Source: Demequina capsici
Lineage (GTDB): Bacteria; Actinomycetota; Actinomycetes; Actinomycetales; Demequinaceae
Direction of reading: 5' to 3'
DNA: 64,000 bases
NCBI RefSeq assembly: GCF_032102965.1
Contig: NZ_CP134880.1
Coordinates: 1,116,001 to 1,180,000, forward strand
Of this stretch, positions 42,813 to 52,073 are shown piece after piece; position 1 is the first letter of the stretch; the number at the start of each line of letters is the position of its first letter. The notes beneath the pieces were generated by a model. That model saw nothing but the letters and a program-made list of their open reading frames with translations, had not been told where the DNA came from and ran no database searches. The position numbers and the translations under genes were made by a program.

Positions 42813-43742
42813 TCAGGCGCGCGCGGCTGCGGCGTGCTCGTGGATGAAGCGCGACATGCGGGTGAGCGTGCGCAGGCGTGCGGGGTGGTCGAGGCCGTTG
42901 AGGTAGCCGTGCTCTGCGCCGATCTCGCGCGTGAGCTCGACGTCGACGCCCGCCGCCGCGAGCTCGGCGGCGTAGGCCTGCCCTGAGGCCCTGAGGCGGT
43001 CGATCTCGGCGTTCACGATGAGAGTGGGAGCGACTCCGCGGGGATCGTGACCGGCGGGGAACGCGTACGCCTCCGTGGGTGCGGCGCCTCCCAGGTAGTT
43101 CGTGGCGATCGCCGCGGTGGCTTCGGGCGACATGTCGAGCGCGGGGTCGAGGTCCGCGAGCAGCCCTGCGAGCTCGGCGTCCGGCTCCGGGAGGACCGGG
43201 TGGAGCACGGGGTAGACCAGGCAGGAGGCGCTCGGTGAGATCCCGCCACGATCGCGCAGTCGCAGGGCGGCGCCCGCAGCGAGGTTGCCACCGGCGCTCG
43301 CGCCGCCGATGGCGATGGCGTCCGGCGACCCTCCCCAGGTCGTGGCGTGGTGTGCGGCCCAGTCGAAGGCTGCGACCGCCTGGAGGGAGGCGGCGGGATA
43401 GGCCGCGCGGGGTCGGTCGGATCCCAGCGCCTTCACGAGCTCTGCGGGGTCGGGCATCCCGTCCTGTGGCGGGGGCAGGGGGATCGAGGTGAGCGCGTCC
43501 ACGGGTGCGAGCGTGTAGTCCACCGAGACGACGGTGGTGCCGTGCTGCGCGAGGTGGCGCGAGGTGCCGTCCGCCTCCGGCACGTCCAGGTCTCCGAACA
43601 TGAAGGCGCCGCCGTGGAGCCACACCAGGGCAGTGCCGTCGGGATGCGCGGCGGGGTATACGCGCACCGTGAAGTCGTGGCCTCCTGCGTGGAGGTGGAC
43701 CTCTTCGGCTCCAGTCGGGATCATCGTTGATCTCGCTTTCAT
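42813..43742 (-). CDS. HSL-type alpha/beta hydrolase (esterase)
   Basis: 309 residues. Oxyanion HGGAFMFGD near 44, nucleophile GGASAGGNLAA near 149, Asp in NAEIDRLR near 250 and His in AEHGYLNGLDH near 280. Hydrolyses a carboxylic ester. First gene of the operon that continues through SDR, importer and FAH genes. The start codon ATG 43742 has no clear ribosome site; ATG 43724 is an alternative. A palindrome lies in the upstream region. Confidence 0.9.
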   Translation of the reverse strand: MKARSTMIPTGAEEVHLHAGGHDFTVRVYPAAHPDGTALVWLHGGAFMFGDLDVPEADGTSRHLAQHGTTVVSVDYTLAPVDALTSIPLPPPQDGMPDPAELVKALGSDRPRAAYPAASLQAVAAFDWAAHHATTWGGSPDAIAIGGASAGGNLAAGAALRLRDRGGISPSASCLVYPVLHPVLPEPDAELAGLLADLDPALDMSPEATAAIATNYLGGAAPTEAYAFPAGHDPRGVAPTLIVNAEIDRLRASGQAYAAELAAAGVDVELTREIGAEHGYLNGLDHPARLRTLTRMSRFIHEHAAAARA

Positions 43743-43757
43743 TGACCAAAAAGAACT

Positions 43758-43770
43758 TTCAATGATTGAA
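43758..43770. promoter_or_regulatory. Palindrome between divergent esterase and CMD genes
   Basis: TTCAATGATTGAA is a perfect 13-base palindrome; a related CTTTCATTGA at 43736-43745 overlaps the esterase start. The surrounding DNA is unusually AT-rich for the window. It is a candidate binding site for the nearby IclR regulator. Confidence 0.5.
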
Positions 43771-43831
43771 TCTAAGACGGCGAATCGCCCGCGTCAAGGC
43801 GGGCGCGCCGACCGTGACGAGGAGGTGGGGC

Positions 43832-44386
43832 GTGGGTCGAGTCCCTGATCTGACGCCCGAGCGGCTTGATGCCGAGGCGCGCGCGCTCTACGACGCGATC
43901 GCTGGAGGGCCCCGCGCGGCCGGCCCTCAGCACTTCGCCCTGACAAGGCAGGACGGCTCTCTGCGAGGGCCTTTCAACGCGATGCTGCTCGCACCCGGCA
44001 TCGGTGGCGCGTTGCAGGAGGTCGGCGCCGCGCTGCGCTACCGCGGCTCGCTCGAGGACCGGGCACGGGAGATCGCGATCCTCCTGGTGGCGGCGCACTG
44101 GCGCAGCGCATTCGAGCAGGTGTCCCATGAGGCGGTCGGGCGCGCGCATGGGCTCACCGATCGCGAGATCGAGGCGCTGCGCATGCGCGATGCCTCCGCG
44201 TTCTCGGGTGTCGAGGCCGCCGTGGCGGACGCGGTGCTCGCGCTCCTGGCCGGTGACCTGGACGACGAGGCCTGGGCCACGGCGGAGGCGGCGCTCGGCG
44301 CCGAGGTCGTGTTCGAGCTGACCGCGCTCGTCGGCTACTACGCGACGCTCGCCCTGCAGCTGCGCGTGTTCCGGGTGGCGGCCTGA
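43832..44386 (+). CDS. Carboxymuconolactone decarboxylase family protein
   Basis: 184 residues of the CMD/AhpD-like fold: RAREIAILLVAAHWRSAFEQ near 82 and SHEAVGRAHGLTDREI near 103. No CxxC is present, so it is not an AhpD-type thiol peroxidase. Family members decarboxylate lactones or act in aromatic degradation. GTG 43832 has GAGGAGGTGGGG upstream. Probably cotranscribed with the IclR gene, 51 bases downstream. Confidence 0.85.
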   Translation: MGRVPDLTPERLDAEARALYDAIAGGPRAAGPQHFALTRQDGSLRGPFNAMLLAPGIGGALQEVGAALRYRGSLEDRAREIAILLVAAHWRSAFEQVSHEAVGRAHGLTDREIEALRMRDASAFSGVEAAVADAVLALLAGDLDDEAWATAEAALGAEVVFELTALVGYYATLALQLRVFRVAA

Positions 44387-44437
44387 CATGGCGTGCCGCA
44401 TTGCACCTGCTCGGTCGTCGAGATAGCGTCTCACTCC

Positions 44438-45229
44438 ATGAAAGCCAATGACGGTGTCAAGGGGGAGGGCCGCTACCGGATCGAGGCACTGGCGAAGGGT
44501 CTCGCCGTGCTCCGGCTGTTCGACGAGACGGTGACCGGGCTCAAGCTCCGCGACATCAGCGAGCGCACCGGGATCCCCATGCCTACCGCATTCCGTGTGG
44601 TGGCGACGCTCGAGGGCGAGGGCTTCCTGGAGCGCACGGACGACGGCACGATCCGCCCAGGCGTCGCAGTGCTCACTCTCGGATCGGCCGCACTGCGCGG
44701 CTCGAGCCTCGTCCAGGTCGCGGAACGGCCCCTCCGGAGGCTCGCCGAGTCGACCGGCGAGACCGTCAACCTGGGTGTGCTGCTCGGCGATCAGGTGCTC
44801 TACCTGGTACGACTGCGCAACTCGGATCTGGTGACGGCCAACGTCCAGGTGGGATCCACCCTCCCGGCGGCGTACACCAGCATGGGCAAGCTGCTGCTGG
44901 CCTACCTCTCGGTCGAGGAGCGACGCGAGGCGCTGCGCACCCACGACTTCACCGCGGCGGTGGGGCCGAACGCGGCCCGCTCGCTCGCCGAGGTCGACGC
45001 GGCAGCCGATGCGATCAGGGCGGAGGGGTTCGCGATCCAGGACCAGGAGGTCGCGATCGGTCTCCGGTCGGTCTCGGTGCCGGTGTTCGGGCGTGGCGAG
45101 CGACCCGTCGCGGCCATCAACATCGCGGTCGCGGCGAACCGTCACGACGCCGCCGACCTGCGGGGGACGCTGCTGGACGCGCTGCGCGCCACCGCCCAGG
45201 ACATCTCGCTGCGCCTCGCCGCCGGCTGA
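44438..45229 (+). CDS. IclR-family transcriptional regulator
   Basis: 263 residues: N-terminal winged helix (LKLRDISERTGIPMPTAFRV, ~35-55) and an effector domain from ~90 to the end (YTSMGKLLLAYLSVEERR near 147). IclR proteins bind small aromatic or keto acids. It follows the CMD gene and is divergent from the esterase/importer operon, which it probably controls through the 43758 palindrome. It converges on the esterase at 45238. Confidence 0.92.
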   Translation: MKANDGVKGEGRYRIEALAKGLAVLRLFDETVTGLKLRDISERTGIPMPTAFRVVATLEGEGFLERTDDGTIRPGVAVLTLGSAALRGSSLVQVAERPLRRLAESTGETVNLGVLLGDQVLYLVRLRNSDLVTANVQVGSTLPAAYTSMGKLLLAYLSVEERREALRTHDFTAAVGPNAARSLAEVDAAADAIRAEGFAIQDQEVAIGLRSVSVPVFGRGERPVAAINIAVAANRHDAADLRGTLLDALRATAQDISLRLAAG

Positions 45230-45237
45230 GCGCACGC

Positions 45238-46017
45238 TCATCGCGTGACGCGCTTGCAGAAGGCGATCGCGGAGTCGAGCAGCGCCTCCCGGTCCACCTC
45301 CCCCTGCCACATGTGCCCAGCGTGCGGCACCAGCGTGAGCTGCGCGTCGGCCCCGACGGCGAGCAGCGCCTGAGCGAGCTCGACGCTCTGGGAGGCAGGC
45401 ACGGCCGTGTCGTCCGCGCCGTGCGCGACGAGGAAGGGCGGTGCGCCCGCGCGCACGTGCGACACCGGGCTTGCGTCGCGGGCGCGTGCGAGGTCGGCGC
45501 CCACCGTGTGACCGAGCCAGCCCGCCTCGCGGGTCGTCAAGTCGTCCAGCGCGTCCTGTGCGGTGGCGAGCGCGATCAGATCTGAGGGCCCGTACCAGTC
45601 GACGACGCCGCGCACACCCTCCCGGACGGCGGGGTCGTCGTGCAGCGCGACCAGGGCGGCGAGCGTGGCGCCCGCGGACTCGCCCCACAGCACCACGCGG
45701 TCCGCCGCGACGCCGAGCTCGGTGGCGTGCACGCGCACCCACGCGAGCGCCGCCGCGACGTCGTCCACCTGCGCAGGGAAGCGCGCCTCTCCGCTCAGCC
45801 GGTAGTCGAGGGAGGCGACCGCGAGCCCCGCCGAGGCGATCCGCACGAACGGGTCGCCGCCCGGCATGGTCGGCACGAACGTCGTCCGCCCGCCCAGGCG
45901 CCACCCGCCACCGTGCACGAACAGCACCACGGGCGCGTCAGGCACGGAGGCCGGGTACAGGTCGAGCGACAGGGGCCGGAAGCCGACCGGCTCCGCGTAG
46001 ACCACGTCGCGGAGCAC
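45238..46017 (-). CDS. Alpha/beta hydrolase (esterase/lipase)
   Basis: 259 residues. HGGGWRLGG near 38, nucleophile LWGESAGATLAAL near 113, Asp in HGADDTAVP near 202 and His in PHAGHMWQ near 235. GTG 46017 has AGGAGG five bases upstream and is a better start than an in-frame TTG at 46044 that would overlap the cupin gene. It follows the cupin gene by 16 bases, and the two are probably one unit. Confidence 0.9.
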   Translation of the reverse strand: MLRDVVYAEPVGFRPLSLDLYPASVPDAPVVLFVHGGGWRLGGRTTFVPTMPGGDPFVRIASAGLAVASLDYRLSGEARFPAQVDDVAAALAWVRVHATELGVAADRVVLWGESAGATLAALVALHDDPAVREGVRGVVDWYGPSDLIALATAQDALDDLTTREAGWLGHTVGADLARARDASPVSHVRAGAPPFLVAHGADDTAVPASQSVELAQALLAVGADAQLTLVPHAGHMWQGEVDREALLDSAIAFCKRVTR

Positions 46018-46033
46018 GGTCGCCTCCTGGCGC

Positions 46034-46588
46034 TCAGTCCTCAAGGAAGTTGTAGTCGGGGCGGAAGACCGTGCCGTACAGCTCTCCTGCGGCCTTCATC
46101 TGCTCGAACGGCGGGATGTAGAACTCCTCGGGCGAAGGGATCCCCGGCTTGTCGGTCGGGCGGCCCATCGCGTGGAAGAACCGTGCGAAGCCTGCGGAGC
46201 TGACCCCCATGATCTTGGACGTGGCCTCCATGCGGAAGGCGTGGATCGTGCCCTTCGGGACGTAGCCGAAGCCGCCCGAGGTGAGCACGTGGTCGTCCTT
46301 GAAGCCCTTCTCGTCGTCCATCCACAGGTGCACGGCGCCATCCATGACGAAGAAGATCTCGTGGGTGAACGGGTGGATGTGGGCGGGGATGATGTCGCCC
46401 GCGTTGCCCTCGCAGCTGAAGACGTCGTACTGGTCGTCCGTCTCGTCGCCCGTGAGGAGGATCGTGAAGAGGGTGTCGAAGACGACGGACTTCTCACCTT
46501 GACCGTTGTCCAGGTAGAAGGGCTGCGGCTTCCCGGGAAGGATTCCTGCGTGCTGGGGTGCGAGCGTGGTGGCGTCGTTCGGGGACAT
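46034..46588 (-). CDS. Cupin protein, quercetin dioxygenase-like
   Basis: 184 residues. Cupin motif 1 is visible as PAHIHPFTHEIFFVMDG near 68 (His, His, Glu metal ligands) and motif 2 as GYVPKGTIHAFRME near 108. The order and long C-terminus (GRPTDKPGIPSPEEFYIPP) resemble quercetin 2,3-dioxygenase-type monocupins, which open flavonol rings, but many such proteins have other roles. AAGGAGG lies upstream of ATG 46588. Confidence 0.82.
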   Translation of the reverse strand: MSPNDATTLAPQHAGILPGKPQPFYLDNGQGEKSVVFDTLFTILLTGDETDDQYDVFSCEGNAGDIIPAHIHPFTHEIFFVMDGAVHLWMDDEKGFKDDHVLTSGGFGYVPKGTIHAFRMEATSKIMGVSSAGFARFFHAMGRPTDKPGIPSPEEFYIPPFEQMKAAGELYGTVFRPDYNFLED

Positions 46589-46705
46589 CGAGCCAACCTC
46601 CTTGTCGGTTCTCGGACGACGCCGTTGTCGTCCGGGTGGGTCCAGCATGGCCGGAGCCCCTCCGCGTTGGGAAGTTCGAGATGCCTATGGATCGTGAGGT
46701 GTCGC

Positions 46706-47626
46706 CTAACGATCGGCGAGCATCCCGCCTGCGGCCCATGCGCGGCGAGCCTCCGTCTGAGCGATCCGCACGAAGGTCTCCGCGATCGGCGAGCGCTGCG
46801 CTCGCGTGCACAGCAGCACCGTCGCGGGCTCGATGTCGCGCACGGGCACGAACGCGAGGGTGGAGCGCGGGAAGTGCGTCGCCGCCGACGCCGCGGCGAT
46901 GTTCACGCCCATCCCTGCCTCGACCAGGTCCAGGATCCCCTCGATGTCGTCTGCGCGTGCCCCGATGCGGGGGTGGCTGCCGTCAGGTCGGGGATCCACT
47001 ACCCACCACGCGAGCGCTTGCGGGTCTGCGCCTGACGCGGCGACGAACGTCTCCCCGGCGGTCTCTGCGATCTCGATCGATGAGCGGTCCGCCAACGGAT
47101 GGCCGGCGGGGACCACGAGCACCCGCGGCTCCGTCCACAGAGGGCTCGCCTCGACCGTCGCGGGGTCGTGGGGCAGCGGCGCGGCGGCGAGCACCACGTC
47201 GGCGCGATCGTTGAGCAGCTCGCCCACGACGTCGAAGAATCCGACGCGGCGCATCTCGAGGCCCAGGTCCGGGATCGAGCCCACGGCGCTCATGATCGCC
47301 GCGGTCAGGGGGGCGGCGCCCGCGGCGACGACGCCGATCCGCAGGGTCGGTCCGGTCGCGACCCGTCGCCGCTCGACCCACTCGCACAGCTCGTCGTGCG
47401 CCTCGACGACCTTCGTCGCGTGCGGCAGGAAGGCGGCGCCCAGTGCGGTGAGGGTCACGGACCGCGAGGTCCGCTCGAAGAGCTGGCCGCCGATCGAGCG
47501 CTCCAAGCCCGAGATCTGCTGGCTCAGCGAAGGGGAGGAGATGGAGAGGCGCTCGGCGGCGCGCCCGAAGTGGAGCTCCGCCGCGAGCACGGTGAAGTAG
47601 CGCAGCGTGGGGATCGCGACGTCCAT
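46706..47626 (-). CDS. LysR-family transcriptional regulator
   Basis: 306 residues. HTH RAAERLSISSPSLSQQISGL near 24-43 and an effector domain from ~90. It lies upstream of the cupin-esterase pair on the same strand, 117 bases away, and may activate it. ATG 47626 has GGAGG upstream. Confidence 0.92.
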   Translation of the reverse strand: MDVAIPTLRYFTVLAAELHFGRAAERLSISSPSLSQQISGLERSIGGQLFERTSRSVTLTALGAAFLPHATKVVEAHDELCEWVERRRVATGPTLRIGVVAAGAAPLTAAIMSAVGSIPDLGLEMRRVGFFDVVGELLNDRADVVLAAAPLPHDPATVEASPLWTEPRVLVVPAGHPLADRSSIEIAETAGETFVAASGADPQALAWWVVDPRPDGSHPRIGARADDIEGILDLVEAGMGVNIAAASAATHFPRSTLAFVPVRDIEPATVLLCTRAQRSPIAETFVRIAQTEARRAWAAGGMLADR

Positions 47627-47713
47627 CGGCGGCCTCCGCTTCCTCGAAGCCACAGTGCTCCGATCGTGAGGCACAGCCTATCCGTCGTGTCATCCGTTCA
47701 CGGGAACGCGGGA

Positions 47714-48496
47714 TCACCGCGTGCGCCGGGCGGCCCCGCGATCGGCGATGAGCCGGCCCACCGCATGCGCCTGCTCCAGCAGCACCCGGCCGATCTCCGC
47801 CTGTCTCGGGGGTGTGAAGCGAGCCTCCACCCCGGTGGCGGACAGTGCCCAGCTCGGCCGACCCGACGCGTCGAAGATCGCCGCAGCCATGCCCCAGCTT
47901 CCCTCGACGATCAGGCCGGGGTTGACGACGTATCCGGTCCGACGCGCCACCTCGAGCCGTTCGCGCAGCGGGACGATGCCGTGGCTGGCGCCCCATGTGT
48001 CGGTGAGGTCCGTGCGTGCCAGGTACGCCTCCCGCTCGGCGGCAGGCGACATGGCGAGGATCGCGAGGCCCGCGCTCGCCACCCCGAGCGGGAAGCGGAT
48101 GCCCTCGTAGAGGACGTGCGAGCGCAGGGGGAACGATCCCTCCTCGCGCAGCAGGCAGACCGTCTCGTCGCCGCGTCGCGCAGAGAGGAAGGCGCTCTCT
48201 CCGGTGAGGCGAGCCACCTCTCGCACCGCCTCGGCGGCCAGCGCGGTGATGTCGTACCGTTCCGCAGCGACGGCTCCGAGGATGTATGCCTCCGGCCCCA
48301 GCAGCCAGCCGTGATCCGGGTCGCGGTCCACCAGGCCCTCGGCGGCGAGGCCGGAGAGCAGACGATGCGCGGTGGGTCGGGTGAGACCCGTGAGCGCGGC
48401 CGCCCGCGCGGTGGGGACCGGCGCTCCCGCGCTCGCGCTGAGCGTGCGCAGCAGTGCCGCGACCCGCGAGACCACCTGTGCGCCCTGCTCCGCCAT
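47714..48496 (-). CDS. IclR-family regulator next to scoAB
   Basis: 260 residues; winged helix at ~25-50 (ARAAALTGLTRPTAHRLLSG) and effector domain (IRFPLGVASAGLAILAMSP near 150). Divergent from scoA; the region between them has an 18-bp perfect inverted repeat and an extra half site, so it very likely regulates itself and the scoA-scoB-thiolase operon. Confidence 0.93.
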   Translation of the reverse strand: MAEQGAQVVSRVAALLRTLSASAGAPVPTARAAALTGLTRPTAHRLLSGLAAEGLVDRDPDHGWLLGPEAYILGAVAAERYDITALAAEAVREVARLTGESAFLSARRGDETVCLLREEGSFPLRSHVLYEGIRFPLGVASAGLAILAMSPAAEREAYLARTDLTDTWGASHGIVPLRERLEVARRTGYVVNPGLIVEGSWGMAAAIFDASGRPSWALSATGVEARFTPPRQAEIGRVLLEQAHAVGRLIADRGAARRTR

Positions 48497-48534
48497 GCCC
48501 GCTCCCTTGCGTCCATATTGTGGTCATCGCGATG

Positions 48535-48617
48535 TTGTCTGACCACATCGTGCCACTCGATTGACCGGTCATCTACTCGGAACTACTGTCCGAGGAATCC
48601 ACGATGTGGTCAGACAA
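48535..48617. promoter_or_regulatory. 18-bp perfect inverted repeat, candidate IclR operator
   Basis: TTGTCTGACCACATCGTG (48535-48552) is the exact reverse complement of CACGATGTGGTCAGACAA (48600-48617), 47 bases apart. A third TGTGGTCA half site is at 48519-48526. The right arm ends 14 bases before scoA. The arrangement could loop DNA between two sites. Confidence 0.7.
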
Positions 48618-48631
48618 AGGAGTCGGACGTC

Positions 48632-49327
48632 ATGGGCAAGCTGTACGGGAGCGCAGCGGAGGCGCTCGAAGGCGTGGTGAGGGACGGGCAGATCATCGCC
48701 GTGGGAGGCTTCGGCCTGAGCGGCAACCCCACCGATCTGATCGAGGCGTTGAGGGACACGGGCGTCCGCGACCTCACCATCGTCAGCAACAACATGGGGG
48801 TCGACGGCAAGGGTCTGGGCATCCTGCTCGAGTCCGGTCAGGTCCGCAAGGTCGTGGCCTCGTACGTGGGGGAGAACCGCCTCTTCGCAGAGCAGTACCT
48901 GGCGGGCCGGCTGGATGTCGAGTTCGCGCCGCAGGGCACGCTCGCCGAGCGCATGCGCGCGGGAGGGGCGGGCATCGCCGGCTTCTACACCCGCACCGGC
49001 GTCGGCACGCCGGTAGCCGAGGGCAAGGAGGAGGCCACCTTCGACGGCGTCCCGTACATCCTGGAACGCGGCATCGTCGCCGACGTGGCGCTCGTCAAGG
49101 CGAACCGGGCGGACACCGCCGGCAACCTCCGCTACCGGTTCACGGCCCGGAACTTCAATCCGCTTGTCGCCATGTCCGGTCGCGTGACGATCGCCGAGGC
49201 CGAGGCGGTGGACCCCCACCCCTTGGACCCCGACACCGTGGAGACGCCCGGGATCTTCGTGCACCGGCTCGTGAGGTCCGCACCGCGTGTCAAGGACATC
49301 GAGCAGCGCACGACGAGGGAGGCCTGA
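48632..49327 (+). CDS. scoA: 3-oxoacid CoA-transferase, subunit A
   Basis: 231 residues. With ScoB it moves CoA from succinyl-CoA to acetoacetate. [16 protein letters not shown] near 23, [16 protein letters not shown] near 83, [19 protein letters not shown] near 105 and [20 protein letters not shown] match ScoA-type sequences closely, more than PcaI. GGAG precedes ATG 48632. scoB starts two bases after its stop. Confidence 0.92.
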   Translation: MGKLYGSAAEALEGVVRDGQIIAVGGFGLSGNPTDLIEALRDTGVRDLTIVSNNMGVDGKGLGILLESGQVRKVVASYVGENRLFAEQYLAGRLDVEFAPQGTLAERMRAGGAGIAGFYTRTGVGTPVAEGKEEATFDGVPYILERGIVADVALVKANRADTAGNLRYRFTARNFNPLVAMSGRVTIAEAEAVDPHPLDPDTVETPGIFVHRLVRSAPRVKDIEQRTTREA

Positions 49328-49328
49328 C

Positions 49329-49973
49329 ATGCCCTGGACACGTGACGAGATGGCGGCCATCGCAGCCGAGGAGCTCGAGGACGGCCAGTACGTCAACCTG
49401 GGGATCGGCATCCCGACGCTCGTGGCGAACCATCTGCCGCCCGGAGTCACCGTGACCCTGCAGAGCGAGAACGGGATGCTCGGCATGGGTCCGTTCCCCG
49501 TGGCAGGCGACGAGGATGCGGACCTCATCAATGCGGGAAAGCAGACCGTCACGGTGCTCCCCGGGGGAAGCTTCTTCGACTCCGCCACCTCGTTCGCGAT
49601 GATCCGCGGCGGCCACGTGGATGCCGCGATCCTGGGCGCGCTGCAGGTCTCCTGCACGGGAGATCTCGCCAACTGGACCATCCCCGGCAAGCTCGTGAAG
49701 GGCATGGGTGGCGCGATGGACCTCGTGGCGGGCACCAGGCGCGTCGTCGTCATCACCGACCATCAGGCCAAGGACGGCACTCCCAAGATCGTCGAGCGCT
49801 GCACCCTGCCGCTCACCGGCGTCGGCGTGGTGGATCGCATCGTCACCGACCTCTGCGTGCTGGACGTGGTCGACGGCGGACTCGTGCTGCGGCGGCTCGC
49901 GCCAGACGTCACCGAGCAGCGGATCGCCGAGTCCACCGCAGCTCCGGTGCGGGTCGAGCTGGAGGTCTCATGA
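49329..49973 (+). CDS. scoB: 3-oxoacid CoA-transferase, subunit B
   Basis: 214 residues with the catalytic glutamate in [12 protein letters not shown] near 46 and the ScoB-type [20 protein letters not shown] near 117. Functions as the catalytic partner of ScoA. Its stop overlaps the start of the thiolase gene (ATGA). Confidence 0.93.
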   Translation: MPWTRDEMAAIAAEELEDGQYVNLGIGIPTLVANHLPPGVTVTLQSENGMLGMGPFPVAGDEDADLINAGKQTVTVLPGGSFFDSATSFAMIRGGHVDAAILGALQVSCTGDLANWTIPGKLVKGMGGAMDLVAGTRRVVVITDHQAKDGTPKIVERCTLPLTGVGVVDRIVTDLCVLDVVDGGLVLRRLAPDVTEQRIAESTAAPVRVELEVS

Positions 49974-51124
49974 GCGTCGTCATCGCGGGCTACGCCCGCA
50001 CGCCCTTCGTGAAGTACTGCGGCCAGTTCGCGCGCACCCCTGCCTCGGTGCTGGGCGCGCATGCGGCCGCCGCGGCGCTACGCCGCGCAGGCCTCGCGCC
50101 CGGACGCGTCGACCGGGTGGTCGCCGGGCAGGTGCTGCAGGGAGGCGCGGGACAGAACCCGGCCCGCCAGGCCGCCGTGGGCGCGGGCGTGCCGATGACC
50201 GTCCCCGCGTCGACGCTCAACGTCGTGTGCCTGTCGGGCATCGAGGCGGTCGCGCAAGGTGCGCGGCTCATCGAGGCAGGTGAGGCGGACGTGGTGCTCA
50301 CGATCGGCATGGAGTCCATGTCGATGGCGCCGCACGCGTACGTCGGCTCGCGGCTGGGCGCCAAGTACGGTGCGATCGAGCTGCTCGACACCATGGCTCA
50401 CGACGGGCTGACCGACGCCTTCGAGCATCGCGCGATGGGCGCGTCGACGGAGGAGCACTCTGAGCGCTACGACCTCACGCGCGAGGAGCAGGACGCTTGG
50501 GCCGCCGAGTCGCATCGACGCCTGATCGCCTCGGCCGGGCACCAGGCGGAGGAGATCGAGCCCTTCGCACCCAAGCCGGGTGCGGTCCCCGTCGCCACGG
50601 ACGACGGGGTGCGCCCGGGGACCACCGTCGAGTCGCTCGCAGGACTCAGGCCGGCGTTCGGCGGGCGCGGCACGATCACCGCGGGCAACGCTTCCCAGAT
50701 CTCCGACGGCGCCGCCGCCCTGGTGCTCGCGCGCGAGGGAGTGGTGGAAAGCCCCCTGGCGCGAGTCGCCTCCTGGGCGCTGGTGGCCGGGCCCGACGTG
50801 TCGCTGCATGTGCAACCTGCGAACGCCGCCCGTGCGGCGCTCTCCCGCGCGGGCCTCGCCGTGGGTGACGTCGCCGCATGGGAGATCTCAGAGGCGTTCG
50901 CGGCGGTCTCGCTCGCCTCCACCCGGAGCCTGGGGCTCGACCCTGGCATCGTCAACATCCACGGCGGGGCGATCGCTCTCGGCCATCCCATCGGTGCGTC
51001 GGGCGCCCGCATCGTCGGCACGGTGGCGCGCACCGCGGCCGCCGTCGGCAGGGGAGCGCTCGGCGTGGCCGCCATCTGCGGCGGGGGAGGTCAGGGCTCG
51101 GCCGTGGTGGTGGAGGCGTTCTGA
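49970..51124 (+). CDS. Acetyl-CoA acetyltransferase (thiolase)
   Basis: 384 residues. Nucleophilic Cys in [11 protein letters not shown] near 87, His in [10 protein letters not shown] near 342, second Cys in CGGGGQGSA near 372. The segment [16 protein letters not shown] is typical of acetoacetyl-CoA thiolases. Completes acetoacetate to acetoacetyl-CoA to two acetyl-CoA with ScoAB; the reverse, acetoacetyl-CoA synthesis, is also possible. Its last 34 bases overlap the convergent MmyB-type gene. Confidence 0.92.
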   Translation: MSVVIAGYARTPFVKYCGQFARTPASVLGAHAAAAALRRAGLAPGRVDRVVAGQVLQGGAGQNPARQAAVGAGVPMTVPASTLNVVCLSGIEAVAQGARLIEAGEADVVLTIGMESMSMAPHAYVGSRLGAKYGAIELLDTMAHDGLTDAFEHRAMGASTEEHSERYDLTREEQDAWAAESHRRLIASAGHQAEEIEPFAPKPGAVPVATDDGVRPGTTVESLAGLRPAFGGRGTITAGNASQISDGAAALVLAREGVVESPLARVASWALVAGPDVSLHVQPANAARAALSRAGLAVGDVAAWEISEAFAAVSLASTRSLGLDPGIVNIHGGAIALGHPIGASGARIVGTVARTAAAVGRGALGVAAICGGGGQGSAVVVEAF

Positions 51125-51972
51125 ACGTTCTCCGTGGCCCACCAGGTTGCGAGCAGCCGCAGCCTGTCCGCCGAGTCGCTCCCCGGGGCGGCCGTGTACA
51201 CCGTGAGCGTCAGATCCTCGTCGCCGGGCAGGACGAGCGTGTTGTACTCGAGCTCCAGCAGGCCGACGGCAGGATGCTGGATGCGCTTGACGCCCTCGAT
51301 GTGGAGGCGCACATCGTGCCGTGCCCACCGGACCCGGAACGCCTCCGAACGGGTGGACAGCTCGCCCACGAGGTCGCTGATCTCGCGGTCGAACGGATTC
51401 CGTCCGGCGACGGTGCGCAGGCTCGCCACCGACGCGTCGGCGATGTCCTCCCAGTCGGGGTAGAACTGCTGCGACGACGGATCGAAGAAGATGTACCGGG
51501 CGTACGTCACGTGGTCGCCCATGGTGCGGTAGAGCGGGTCGTACAGCGCGCGCGCCAGGCTGTTCGCCGCGACGATTCCGCTCGTGCGGTCCCCGAGCAC
51601 TGCCGCAGCGTCCGTGATGGACGTGAGAAGGTGCAGGAGGCTCGGGCGGATGCCCGTGCGAGTCGTGGCGCGCTTGCGTGCCTTCGCTCCTGCGTTGGCG
51701 GTGCGCGCCAGATCGAACAGGTGACGATGCTCCGCCTCGGTGAACCGCAGTGCGGCGGCGATCGCCTCGAGCACCTCGTCGGACACGCCACGCAGGTCGC
51801 CGCGCTCCAGCTTCGTGTAGTATTCGACGCTCACGCCGGCGAGGATCGCCACCTCACCACGGCGCAGGCCGGCAACGCGCCGGCTGCCTCCCGACGGCAG
51901 GCCGACCATGGCGGGCGTGATCCTGGCGCGGCGGCTCACCAGGAAGTCGCGCACATCGTCTCTGGTCGTCAT
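51091..51972 (-). CDS. MmyB-type helix-turn-helix regulator, paralogue A
   Basis: 293 residues: XRE helix-turn-helix at ~30-85 (RVAGLRRGEVAILAGVSVEY) and a C-terminal MmyB-like ligand domain (TYARYIFFDPSSQQFYPDWE near 160, SELVGELSTRSEAFRVRW-like segment near 210). Divergent from the CMD-cupin-alcohol dehydrogenase operon, which it probably controls. It is a close paralogue of the regulator at 60705. Confidence 0.9.
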   Translation of the reverse strand: MTTRDDVRDFLVSRRARITPAMVGLPSGGSRRVAGLRRGEVAILAGVSVEYYTKLERGDLRGVSDEVLEAIAAALRFTEAEHRHLFDLARTANAGAKARKRATTRTGIRPSLLHLLTSITDAAAVLGDRTSGIVAANSLARALYDPLYRTMGDHVTYARYIFFDPSSQQFYPDWEDIADASVASLRTVAGRNPFDREISDLVGELSTRSEAFRVRWARHDVRLHIEGVKRIQHPAVGLLELEYNTLVLPGDEDLTLTVYTAAPGSDSADRLRLLATWWATENVQNASTTTAEP

Positions 51973-52073
51973 GGGCTCCACGGTACGTCCGCCCACCCGC
52001 CCGAAGGGGGTACTGGTGGAGCCACCCCTGACAGCACCTGGTTCCTGCTCCGGCATCGCGCTGCAATGGAGGC

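Noticed and set aside
48632..51124. scoA-scoB-thiolase as pcaI-pcaJ-pcaF of the beta-ketoadipate pathway
   Set aside because: Subunit A has the ScoA-type YVGEN and [10 protein letters not shown] segments and the thiolase has the QNPARQA/CLSG pattern of acetoacetyl-CoA thiolases; no other pca genes are present.
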